This document shows positions 17,945 to 26,269 of a stretch of 64,000 nt of DNA, in pieces. Source of the stretch: an uncultured Desulfobulbaceae bacterium (lineage in GTDB: Bacteria > Desulfobacterota > Desulfobulbia > Desulfobulbales > Desulfobulbaceae); NCBI GenBank assembly GCA_947259225.1, contig CAMYLK010000013.1, positions 22,858-86,857 on the forward strand, given 5' to 3'. The notes under the pieces were generated by a model. That model was given only the letters and a program-made list of their open reading frames with translations, did not search any database and was not told where the DNA came from. How positions within the stretch are numbered: position 1 is the first letter of the stretch; each line of letters opens with the position of its first letter. The position numbers and the translations under genes are program-made.

Positions 17945-18727
17945 TTATTCACCCACATCCTCTGTAAATGGACGATCTCTGAGTTTCCTGCGATACTGAA
18001 AATATGCGTTGCGAAAGGCAACGTATGGATCAAAAAATACCTGTTTCAGTTCTTCATATTCTCCAAGGTGCATGGAAAGTTTATTTGTTTCCTTGCCCAA
18101 ATAGATTCCACTCATTACATAAATATCATCAGTCCATGCGTAATAGGGTGTCATGCCGAAGCTATCGACTACCGTCCCTGTAAAATCACGCACGGTGGAG
18201 GGACCAAACAGTGGAACGACAAGATAGGAACCGTCACCTACCCCCCACGTACCAAGAGTTTGTCCAAGTGTTGCTTCAATGGGCGGAAACTCAAATACCC
18301 GGTCTGCACAGTCCGCCAGGCCGTAAATACCGCAGGTAGAGTTAATCAAAAAACGAGCAAAAACGTCCCCCGCATCAGAAAAACGCCCTTGCAGGAGAGT
18401 GTTAACCAAGCGTACCGGTTCCTCAAGGTTTCTGAAAAAATTATAAACACAGAGTCGTATATCATAGGGAAGAACATGGCTATATGCTGTTGCAACAGGT
18501 TCAAGCACCCAGATGTACATTTTATCGTTAAACTGAAAAACTACTCTGTTAATTGATTCCAGCCTGTCAAGATTATACTCTGAAATATCCGGATCCTCTT
18601 CATAAAAATCATCACTTAAAAAATCGATTTCATCGTCACCGGCAAACCCATGCCCACCTGTAAACAAGGCTGTCCCCAAAATAAAAAAAAGGGACAGGAA
18701 AAAATTGTAAAAACGTCTACGCCTCAT
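17945..18727 (-). CDS. mlaA: MlaA (VacJ) outer-membrane lipid asymmetry protein
   Basis: MlaA removes misplaced phospholipid from the outer leaflet and hands it to MlaC. The VacJ family is recognised by NRVVFQFNDKMYIWVLEPVA, the NFFRNLEEPVRLVNTLLQGR block and the GTWGVGDGSYLVVPLFGPSTVRD region. It has an N-terminal hydrophobic signal but no lipobox cysteine, unlike enterobacterial MlaA. I chose the ATG at 18727; a TTG at 18739, four bases after the mlaD stop, is also possible, and neither has a strong ribosome binding site. Confidence 0.92.
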   Translation of the reverse strand: MRRRRFYNFFLSLFFILGTALFTGGHGFAGDDEIDFLSDDFYEEDPDISEYNLDRLESINRVVFQFNDKMYIWVLEPVATAYSHVLPYDIRLCVYNFFRNLEEPVRLVNTLLQGRFSDAGDVFARFLINSTCGIYGLADCADRVFEFPPIEATLGQTLGTWGVGDGSYLVVPLFGPSTVRDFTGTVVDSFGMTPYYAWTDDIYVMSGIYLGKETNKLSMHLGEYEELKQVFFDPYVAFRNAYFQYRRKLRDRPFTEDVGE

Positions 18728-18743
18728 AATTCTGACCAAGTGG

Positions 18744-19193
18744 TTATTCTACCTTTCCGAAGGCAAACCTGGAAATCAGGGATTCGATGTCAATAGCGGA
18801 CTCAGTTTCAGTTATAATGTCACCTTCCTTGAAAATTTCCTCATCGCCTCCAAGGCTGATCTGTATAAATTTATCACCGATAATTCCCATCGATTTAACA
18901 GAAGCAATGGAATCCACAGGAATTTCTACATTGCGATTTATCTGCATGGCAACCATGGCATATGAATCTTCGTTAAGCGTCAGATCTCGAACAGTACCAA
19001 CTTTAACACCGGCAATCTGGATATCAGCCCCGGATTTGACACCGGAAATATTACTGAATTCGGCATTAATGTTATAGGTCCTGCTTCCAGTTATAAAGGG
19101 TACTTCTCCAAGCTGCAGAGCCAACCATCCCAAAGCTAGAAATCCGACGATGAGAAAGAGACCGACAAATAAATCAATATATGTATTTTTCAT
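18744..19193 (-). CDS. mlaD: MlaD-type MCE substrate-binding subunit
   Basis: This 149-residue protein has one N-terminal transmembrane helix (about 7-28) and a single MCE domain (about 38-120), the hexameric lipid-binding ring of the Mla ABC transporter. The block GVKSGADIQIAGVKVGTV is typical. Its ATG shares one base with the TAA of mlaF, so the two are coupled. Confidence 0.93.
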   Translation of the reverse strand: MKNTYIDLFVGLFLIVGFLALGWLALQLGEVPFITGSRTYNINAEFSNISGVKSGADIQIAGVKVGTVRDLTLNEDSYAMVAMQINRNVEIPVDSIASVKSMGIIGDKFIQISLGGDEEIFKEGDIITETESAIDIESLISRFAFGKVE

Positions 19194-20002
19194 TATGTTA
19201 CCCTGTTCCCGTCATGACTGTTATCATGGTTCATGGTCATTTCATAAAACTCCTGGATATATGGTTTGGCAGAGTGTTGTATTTCATCAGGTGTAGAAAA
19301 AACATCAATTTCGCCCTTATTAAGAATAACAATCTGGTCTGCCAAGGTAAAAACCTTGGGGATATCATGACTGACTATAACAGCAGTATATCCTATATGG
19401 TCTTGGTTCCTGGAAAACATATCATAAATTTCACTGGTCATCAGAGGGTCAAGCCCTGTTGTCGGTTCATCAAACAGGACAATCTGGGGATCAAGCTGGA
19501 GTGCACGTGCCAGTCCGACTCTTTTTTTCATGCCACCGCTTAACTGTGCCGGGTACTTGTTTTCGTGCCCTGCCAGCTCAAGATCATTCAGGGTTGACAT
19601 GACCCTCTCCTGAATTTCGTGGCCTTTAAGCCGTATACGCTCTCTCAAAGGTAATGCTACATTTTCGTAAACAGTGAGTGAATCAAAAAGTGCCGCTCCC
19701 TGGAAAAGAACTCCAAATTTTGTTCTCAAACGGCGCAAACTTTCACCTCTCAACCGGGAAACATCCTGTCCATCTACGAGTACATGTCCGCTGTCCTGAC
19801 TCATAAGTCCCAGAATAAGCTTCAGGGTTACACTTTTCCCTTGACCACTACCCCCTGCTATTACAGTTGTTTTGCCTCGGGGAACACTGAAATTAACACC
19901 GTCAAGCACCACATGACGCCCTTCCCGCCCCATAAAAGACTTGGTGACATCGATAAAACGGATCACCTTGTCAGTGTTGTTATCAAGATTATCTTTGTTC
20001 AT
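19193..20002 (-). CDS. mlaF: MlaF ATP-binding subunit of the phospholipid ABC transporter
   Basis: This ABC ATPase drives the Mla lipid transporter. The Walker A motif GGSGQGKS is at 50-57, the signature is LSGGMKKRVGLARAL and Walker B is IVLFDEPTTGLD. I chose the ATG at 20002, which lies right after the mlaE stop (TGAGAATG), instead of a TTG two codons earlier. No mlaB-like STAS gene is next to it. Confidence 0.95.
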   Translation of the reverse strand: MNKDNLDNNTDKVIRFIDVTKSFMGREGRHVVLDGVNFSVPRGKTTVIAGGSGQGKSVTLKLILGLMSQDSGHVLVDGQDVSRLRGESLRRLRTKFGVLFQGAALFDSLTVYENVALPLRERIRLKGHEIQERVMSTLNDLELAGHENKYPAQLSGGMKKRVGLARALQLDPQIVLFDEPTTGLDPLMTSEIYDMFSRNQDHIGYTAVIVSHDIPKVFTLADQIVILNKGEIDVFSTPDEIQHSAKPYIQEFYEMTMNHDNSHDGNRVT

Positions 20003-20004
20003 TC

Positions 20005-20829
20005 TCAAAGGATAATTGCTGTTAAAAGATAATCAAAAATAAGTACCGAAATAGATGAATATACTACAGCCTGGGTCGTGACCCTGCTGACACTTTCAGC
20101 TCCGAATCCAGCACCCCTTATCTGCTGCACAAAATACCCACGGCCGGTACATATCCAGACAAGGAGAAGGGCAAAGACAAAAGATTTTATAATACCGAGG
20201 TTTATATCGTGATTTGTCACGCTCTGTACCATTCCGCTGTAAAAAGAACCACCATTAACTCCCATCAACTTTACTCCGGCCAGGTATCCTCCAAATATAC
20301 CGACTATATCAAATAACGCGGTAAGCAGGGGAACGGATATTATTGTGGCAATAAATTTTGGTGAAATAAGGTACCTGAAGGGATCAACAGCCATACATTC
20401 AAGCGCGTCAATCTGTTCGGATATTCTCATTATTCCAATCTCGGCACACATGGCAGACCCCGCCCTGGCAGTGACCATCAGGGCTGTGAGTATAGGTCCT
20501 AATTCCATGATTAGAGTAAGAGAAACAGCAGAACCGAGCATTCCCTCGGCCCCGAATTTATGAAGAGAATAGTATCCCTGTAACCCGAGAACCATGCCGG
20601 AAGAGAGAGCTGTGAAAAATATAACAGCGATTGAGCCGGTCCCTATGAAGTGAAGCTGCTTGACGACTTCTCTGAACCGGAACGGATGCTTGAAAATACC
20701 GATTATCGAATACACTAAAAAAAGACCCATACGACCCAGATCATCCAGAATATAAACCACCTGGTTGCCGGTATAGGCTATCGGCCTGAGAAATCGAGGA
20801 ATATCCGAATAGTACAGATTAGTTCTCAT
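20005..20829 (-). CDS. mlaE: MlaE permease of the phospholipid ABC transporter
   Basis: The 274-residue inner-membrane protein is the permease of the Mla complex. It has about five hydrophobic segments and the conserved MlaE block with ELGPILTALMVTARAGSAMCAEIGIMRISEQIDALE, a family hallmark around residues 110-145. It is the first gene of mlaE-F-D-A-C. The 190 bases upstream are AT-rich and should hold the promoter; I see no clear terminator for thiL there. Confidence 0.95.
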   Translation of the reverse strand: MRTNLYYSDIPRFLRPIAYTGNQVVYILDDLGRMGLFLVYSIIGIFKHPFRFREVVKQLHFIGTGSIAVIFFTALSSGMVLGLQGYYSLHKFGAEGMLGSAVSLTLIMELGPILTALMVTARAGSAMCAEIGIMRISEQIDALECMAVDPFRYLISPKFIATIISVPLLTALFDIVGIFGGYLAGVKLMGVNGGSFYSGMVQSVTNHDINLGIIKSFVFALLLVWICTGRGYFVQQIRGAGFGAESVSRVTTQAVVYSSISVLIFDYLLTAIIL

Positions 20830-21021
20830 AATATAACTAGCTTAAATTAAAGGCATTACCTTAAACAAGAATTTTCATTTTTAACATAGTCATGAAGGAA
20901 AGAGTATGTATTTTTGCCCAGAAATAATAAATAATAACATAAAGTCACAATGCCCGGGAACATGAGATTGATTTTATTATTAAACTGACAAAAGGACGTG
21001 CTGCATCCATGGTTGGCAAGA

Positions 21022-22038
21022 TTACTTGTGTACCTTCCTGAAATGATCAAAGCCAATATAACTGATATCAACAGCTGGGGCCATTTGTTGATCTGGGCTA
21101 CCTTGTATTAAACGTACACCTTTTTCTTCTTCAATATGACCTATTTTCGTTAATGCTACTTCCCAGCTTTCTGCAGCACCCATGATTTTGTCGGTATGTT
21201 CATCAGGAACAGTAAAAATCAATTCGTAATCTTCGCCTCCTGCCAGCATCCACTGCAAGTAATCCTTTCCCAGTAGGCGAGCTGTGCTTTTCAATTCATC
21301 CTTTGCCGGCAGAAGTTCGGAGTATATCACAGCACCTTTTCCACTTTCATTACAGAGATGCGCGAGATCTGTTGCCAATCCATCTGAGAGGTCCATCATG
21401 GAATTTACCTGACCGCTTTGAGCAAGAAGATGGCCAAGCCGAAGTTGAGCATGAGGATTCAAATGATGCTCAGCCAGGATTATTCCACCCGTCCCAGCTT
21501 CTTCTATCCGGCCGCTCCTGAAGAGTTCAAGGCCCGCTGCGGAGTTTCCCAGTGATCCGCTGACCCAAATATTGTCACCGGCCTGTGCCCCGTTTCGATA
21601 CAGGACCTGATGAGCTGCTATTTCTCCAATGACAGTTAAGGTTATCAGTATGCCTCCGGAGCTTCTTACAGTATCACCACCGGCAAGGAAACATCCATAT
21701 TCTTCACATGACTCAGCCAGACCTTTTGAAAAGAGTTCAAGCCATTCTGTATGAAAATCGGGGGGCAACCCCAGGGAAAGAAAAAGAAAAAGAGGCGTTC
21801 CGCCCATGGCCGCAATATCACTGGCATTAACTGTGACTGACTTACGGCCGAGTTTGTCCGGAGGATGCCAGTCCAGGTTAAAGTGTACTGACTCAACAAG
21901 TGTGTCCATGGTGACCAGCCAAAACCGATCACGGTCTTTTTTTATAACAGCACAGTCGTCACCTATTCCTCTGACCAGATCTTTGTTGTCAGTACCGGCA
22001 TGTTTATGCAGCAGATTTATAATATCTGTTTCGTTCAC
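21022..22038 (-). CDS. thiL: Thiamine-monophosphate kinase
   Basis: ThiL phosphorylates thiamine monophosphate to thiamine pyrophosphate. The 338-residue PurM-like protein has the GIGDDCAVI start, the VNASDIAAMGGTPLFLFLSLG block with metal-binding Asp, and LAGGEDYELIFTV. It starts at GTG (22038), overlapping the ptsI stop by four bases. No TPP riboswitch-like structure is visible, and no other thiamine genes are near. Confidence 0.94.
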   Translation of the reverse strand: MNETDIINLLHKHAGTDNKDLVRGIGDDCAVIKKDRDRFWLVTMDTLVESVHFNLDWHPPDKLGRKSVTVNASDIAAMGGTPLFLFLSLGLPPDFHTEWLELFSKGLAESCEEYGCFLAGGDTVRSSGGILITLTVIGEIAAHQVLYRNGAQAGDNIWVSGSLGNSAAGLELFRSGRIEEAGTGGIILAEHHLNPHAQLRLGHLLAQSGQVNSMMDLSDGLATDLAHLCNESGKGAVIYSELLPAKDELKSTARLLGKDYLQWMLAGGEDYELIFTVPDEHTDKIMGAAESWEVALTKIGHIEEEKGVRLIQGSPDQQMAPAVDISYIGFDHFRKVHK

Positions 22039-23843
22039 GGTCTGTTAAATTCTTCCGGATAATTTTTCGGCAGGTAGGAGTTTAAATAAGCACGCACTTC
22101 AGCTCCATCTTCACAGCGCAGAATTTTTTCACCAAGATCAGATAACTTGCTCGTGCAGGACTTACGGAGCAAGCGCTTTACAAAGGGCAAGGCAGACGGC
22201 CGCATGCTCAACTCATCAGCACCCAACCCCAACAGGACAGGAACAGTCATGACATCTCCAGCCATCTCACCGCAGACAGACACTTCTATACCTCTTGCGT
22301 GCCCGGCATCTATAGTTTTCTTGACCATACGTATTACAGCCGGATTTAAGGGATCATACATATGAGCAACATGCTCGTTCCCGCGATCAATAGCCAGTGA
22401 ATACTGAATCATATCATTCGTACCGATGCTGAAATAATCAACCCCCTGTGCCAAAGAATCCGCCATCATGACAGCGCTGGGAACTTCAATCATGATTCCC
22501 ATTTCGACACCAGGATCAAGGGGTATTCCTTCATCCCGCAGTTGGTCCTTTACGCTGTTAACAAGCTGTTTTACTCTTTCAAGTTCATCCAATGAGGAAA
22601 TCATTGGAAAAAGAATACGTAAATTTCCATATACCGAGGCACGAAGCATGGCGCGAAGCTGCATAATAAAAAGATCCGGTTCCTTGAGCGAATATCGAAT
22701 TGATCGAAGGCCAAGTGCCGGATTACGTTCCAGGTCAAGACGCAGACCGTTGGTTGGAAGATGTTCAACAAATTTATCTCCACCGACATCAAGAGTTCGT
22801 ATTGTTACCGGAAGCGGTGCCAGGGTAGAAATGAGGGTTTTATAAGCCTGAAAAAATAATTCTTCATCAGGGGCTTTCTGCCGGTGAAAGTAGTCAAATT
22901 CACTCCTGAATAAACCTATTCCCTCGGCACCGAATTGCTGCACTGTCTGCAATTCGTCAAGGGTTTCTATGTTCGCCGCAAGTCTGACACGGAAACCATC
23001 CATTGTTTCAGAACTGAGATGGATATAAAAACCAATGTCATCAGAAAAAGCCTTATACTGTCTGCTGTATTCCTGGTACTGAAGAATCTGGTCCGGTACC
23101 GGATTGAGGAAAACCTTTCCGCTGTGACCATCCAACATCATGGTATCGCCGGTTGCGCACTTCCTGGTTATCTGCTCCACACCTAAAACGGCTGGAATCC
23201 CAAGTGACCTGGCGACAATAGCTGTGTGCGAAGTGACCCCCCCTTTTTCTGCGACAAATCCAAGAACATTTTCGGAACGCAACCGTAAAGCATCTTCCGG
23301 TGAAAAATCATAGGCTACAACTATGACCTGGTCATCAACGTCCGCAAACGGATCACCCTCGCGGCCTGACAGAATACCGAAAACCCTGTCTGCGACATGT
23401 TTGACATCCGAGTATCGTTCCCGAATATACGGGTCCTCTATGTCGTTGAATTTCTTTTTTATCCTTCCCAGAGATTTAGCCAGGGCCCATTCGGCATTAA
23501 TATTTCTGTTATTTATTATTTCTACTGTGCGGTCGACTATCATCCGGTCGCGGACCATCAGAACATGACTATCGATGATTGACAGGGCGTCGGAAAGATC
23601 TTCGGCCAGATGGCTTCGCAAATGAACGAGTTCCTGCTCAGCCTGATCAATGGCCAGCATAAACCTGTTCACCTCGTTATCAATATTTTCAGGGGCAAGA
23701 TGGTACCATCCCGCTTTTCTGGTGTGTCTTCTGAGAACGAGAATTTTACCGACTGTGATGCCGGGCGAGGCCCCGATTCCATATAAGGTCGTCGGCTGCC
23801 CTGCAGTTTTCCCGTTGAGATTATTATTGCCTGATGGGGTCAA
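22035..23843 (-). CDS. ptsI: Phosphoenolpyruvate-protein phosphotransferase (PTS enzyme I)
   Basis: Enzyme I takes phosphate from PEP and passes it to HPr. The 602-residue protein has an N-terminal HPr-binding helical region, the phosphohistidine motif GGVTSHTAIVARSLG, and a C-terminal PEP-binding barrel with RTLDVGGDK, EVPSAVMMADSLA and FSIGTNDMIQYSLA. It appears to start at TTG (23843), just after the ptsH stop. No sugar-specific EII genes occur in the window, so it may serve a regulatory PTS. Confidence 0.93.
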   Translation of the reverse strand: MTPSGNNNLNGKTAGQPTTLYGIGASPGITVGKILVLRRHTRKAGWYHLAPENIDNEVNRFMLAIDQAEQELVHLRSHLAEDLSDALSIIDSHVLMVRDRMIVDRTVEIINNRNINAEWALAKSLGRIKKKFNDIEDPYIRERYSDVKHVADRVFGILSGREGDPFADVDDQVIVVAYDFSPEDALRLRSENVLGFVAEKGGVTSHTAIVARSLGIPAVLGVEQITRKCATGDTMMLDGHSGKVFLNPVPDQILQYQEYSRQYKAFSDDIGFYIHLSSETMDGFRVRLAANIETLDELQTVQQFGAEGIGLFRSEFDYFHRQKAPDEELFFQAYKTLISTLAPLPVTIRTLDVGGDKFVEHLPTNGLRLDLERNPALGLRSIRYSLKEPDLFIMQLRAMLRASVYGNLRILFPMISSLDELERVKQLVNSVKDQLRDEGIPLDPGVEMGIMIEVPSAVMMADSLAQGVDYFSIGTNDMIQYSLAIDRGNEHVAHMYDPLNPAVIRMVKKTIDAGHARGIEVSVCGEMAGDVMTVPVLLGLGADELSMRPSALPFVKRLLRKSCTSKLSDLGEKILRCEDGAEVRAYLNSYLPKNYPEEFNRP

Positions 23844-23846
23844 GTT

Positions 23847-24110
23847 TCATTTCTCACAGTTAAACAGTTTCTTCACTTCTGGAATCGCTTTTTCAGGCTC
23901 TTCCCCTGAAATCTTTAACGTGAAACTAGAGCCATAAGCAAGAGACATTCCCAAAACATCCAGTACCGAGGAACAATCAATAATCTCATCTCCGTTTACG
24001 ATTGCAAATGTTAGGTTGTAGTTATCTGCAATTCCAGCAAGTTTTGTTGCGACCCTGCTGTGTACTCCATTTCTATTATTAACCGTTATTATTCTTTGTA
24101 CGGATTTCAT
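23847..24110 (-). CDS. ptsH: HPr phosphocarrier protein
   Basis: This 87-residue protein has the HPr fold with phosphorylatable H17 in NGVHSRVA; the usual motif is GLHARPA, so the proline after the arginine is replaced by valine. A serine (S48, in CSSVLDVLG) lies where HPr kinase acts in other bacteria. It overlaps the upstream unknown gene by four bases (ATGA) and is followed directly by ptsI. Confidence 0.9.
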   Translation of the reverse strand: MKSVQRIITVNNRNGVHSRVATKLAGIADNYNLTFAIVNGDEIIDCSSVLDVLGMSLAYGSSFTLKISGEEPEKAIPEVKKLFNCEK

Positions 24111-24490
24111 TTTACTCTACTCAAAGGATTTCGTTTTTTTCCTGCATTTATATTCGCTTCCTGCGATTTATTATCTGATAAGGATGAATCCTGTCCAGCA
24201 TCAAGGTAAACAGCCTGCATAAACCGTTTTGCTCCCTGCATAGTGAATGTTTCCTGTCCGGTAAACTGCGGTTCCCGTAATATCCAACTTATTTTCTGCG
24301 GCGGCAGTGTAAGAAGATGCAGGTTTACGATCCACCATTCATCTTTTCGTTCTGGATCTCTTTCAACAGAATTTACTACACCATACACTATCAGTTCAGG
24401 ATCTTTAGAGACAATGATGACATGGTCTCCCGCTTCTGTGGTGTTCTTGAAGGTGACTATTTTTTTTAACTCATCAATCAGCTTATTCAT
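24107..24490 (-). CDS. Hypothetical protein upstream of ptsH
   Basis: I do not recognise this 127-residue protein. It has no signal peptide or membrane segment. The first 90 residues look like a compact mixed alpha/beta domain (hydrophobic VIIVSKDPELIVYGVVNSV, WWIVNLHLLTLPP, FTGQETFTMQG), and the last 35 are polar and probably disordered. It overlaps ptsH by four bases and follows the membrane protein gene by six, so it is part of the same operon and may be tied to PTS-based control. Confidence 0.75.
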   Translation of the reverse strand: MNKLIDELKKIVTFKNTTEAGDHVIIVSKDPELIVYGVVNSVERDPERKDEWWIVNLHLLTLPPQKISWILREPQFTGQETFTMQGAKRFMQAVYLDAGQDSSLSDNKSQEANINAGKKRNPLSRVK

Positions 24491-24496
24491 TATATT

Positions 24497-26269
24497 CTAC
24501 CGATTCTCACCCTCCAGCTGCAGAGCTGATTTCATTATAATTTCGGTTTCGGTTCTGTATAATCGGCCAGACTTTACTTTGTACATTTTTAGACCTTCAA
24601 GTACAGGCAGGATGATTTCGTCGATGACAACCTTATTTTTCGACACCGAGTGCGTATCAAAAAAAGGGAGCAATGTACCGTACCACATCAGCATTTCTTT
24701 CAACACATCAACCAGTTCAGCATTTTTATAGTAGACAACCATATTATTTTTTTCAGATAACCCGACATCTATTTTTTTAAATAAAGGGGCTCCAGTAAGC
24801 AATTTTCTATCATTTAATAAAATTTTCTCAAGTTGAGTTGAACTGTCGGCAATAACAAGAAAACCATCAGAAAACGTATATGAAGGCTGTACCAGTCCTC
24901 CGGCAAGCAAGACAGTGTAAACTTTATTATTGCTGACAACCGATTGTCGAACATGCAGGCCCGCAAAAAGCTTTTCCAGAAGGTGATCAACCTCTTCTGC
25001 GTCAGTAACTTTGACCTGCAGGGATATTCTCGGCATAGGAAAAAAACCGGATGACCTGATTTCTGTCACGTTAAGACTTACTTGACTACCCAGCAAAGAC
25101 AAAAATTCTTCTACGGACAACTCGGTATTATCGAATAACCATGTCTCGAGCTGAAGTAAATAAGGGTGCATAAAGTTATTCGGACCTTTTTGTATGAATG
25201 CCCACATTTCACCAGCATCAAAAGCATTGGTCCAAAAATGGGCGAGAATATCATCCGGCAGCGAGGTAAGGACTGTATCAAATTCCGGTTGGTATTTTTG
25301 TAACAGGGTGTTTTCAAAATGAACATTATCAGGATTGTATTGAATTACTCCTGTATACCTGAAAAGATTTGCATGAGGTTGTCTGAAAAAAGCAATATAT
25401 TTCACCGGCAGTTCATCAAACAGGATATTGTTATGAACCGCTGAACCCAGGGCATGAAAGTCCCAGGTTTCCTTAATTCGGTTCAAAATGCTCTGCAGGC
25501 TTTTTACATTTACGTAAACAAACTGATCATCACTGCCTCCAGCTCTTTTTTTTAACAAACTGTAGGTGTTGTTATCTTTAAGGCCGGATTGTCCTGTTGT
25601 CATGTTCTCAATGGAAATATCAATACAGCTCTTTACCGCCTTCGGAGATAAGGAGGCGATAACAAGACCATCGGTCACAGAAGACGAAAATGACATGCTG
25701 TTATTGAAAACGTATGTTCTGATAATCCTTCCTCTGTATGGCTGTTCCGTATACTCAAAATCGCTTGCAAAAAATCTGGAAGAAAAATCAACGATTGACG
25801 CTCTGTGCTTAGGACGGGCAATGAGGACCATCATGCGGACCGGATTGTTCTTCTCAATATGAGAATTTCCGGAAGGTAGTTCAGGGATTACCCCAAGCAG
25901 GACACGTTTGCCGAATAACTCCCTGAACAGAGGACTTTCTATCGCCCCTTCAAATTGATTAAAACTCTGTATTAACTTCTGGAAATCATTCTCCGGGACA
26001 CCAAGTTCACTTAAGGCTTCCTGCCATTGTATAGAGGCGACCTGTCTGCCGAGCTTTGATCTTCTGAGCCTGTCGATCGAACCAGCCGGTTCTTTCAGGT
26101 CAACCATCAAAGCAGTGTTCCGTGGCAACATGCTTACCGGATCAACAGCACTTTCAATGCCTGATGTAAGAATATAAACAAGAATGCAGAAAACCATGAG
26201 AAATAAGAGAAATAAAATAGTTTTATTTCGCTGTGTCAGTATCTTCTGTTGTTTCAAGTTACTATGCAT
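24497..26269 (-). CDS. Membrane-anchored protein of unknown function (DUF3352-like)
   Basis: This 590-residue protein has one N-terminal transmembrane helix (about 17-37), with the rest expected in the periplasm. It shows paired beta-rich lobes with motifs such as MLPRNTALMVDLKEP, a GKRVLLGVIPELP block and a later SLNVTEIR / DAEEVDHLLEKLFAGL / SDGFLVIADSSTQLEKIL repeat of the same theme. This is the pattern of DUF3352 family proteins, of unknown function. It overlaps the sensor kinase gene upstream by eight bases, so the two are coupled. Confidence 0.7.
   Translation of the reverse strand: MHSNLKQQKILTQRNKTILFLLFLMVFCILVYILTSGIESAVDPVSMLPRNTALMVDLKEPAGSIDRLRRSKLGRQVASIQWQEALSELGVPENDFQKLIQSFNQFEGAIESPLFRELFGKRVLLGVIPELPSGNSHIEKNNPVRMMVLIARPKHRASIVDFSSRFFASDFEYTEQPYRGRIIRTYVFNNSMSFSSSVTDGLVIASLSPKAVKSCIDISIENMTTGQSGLKDNNTYSLLKKRAGGSDDQFVYVNVKSLQSILNRIKETWDFHALGSAVHNNILFDELPVKYIAFFRQPHANLFRYTGVIQYNPDNVHFENTLLQKYQPEFDTVLTSLPDDILAHFWTNAFDAGEMWAFIQKGPNNFMHPYLLQLETWLFDNTELSVEEFLSLLGSQVSLNVTEIRSSGFFPMPRISLQVKVTDAEEVDHLLEKLFAGLHVRQSVVSNNKVYTVLLAGGLVQPSYTFSDGFLVIADSSTQLEKILLNDRKLLTGAPLFKKIDVGLSEKNNMVVYYKNAELVDVLKEMLMWYGTLLPFFDTHSVSKNKVVIDEIILPVLEGLKMYKVKSGRLYRTETEIIMKSALQLEGENR

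Noticed and set aside
17837..18556. 239-codon open frame on the plus strand
   Set aside because: It is antisense to mlaA, has no family resemblance and no convincing ribosome binding site; mlaA fits its family over the whole length.
20856..21071. 71-codon minus-strand frame between mlaE and thiL
   Set aside because: It overlaps the end of thiL, has no ribosome binding site and a composition like non-coding AT-rich DNA.
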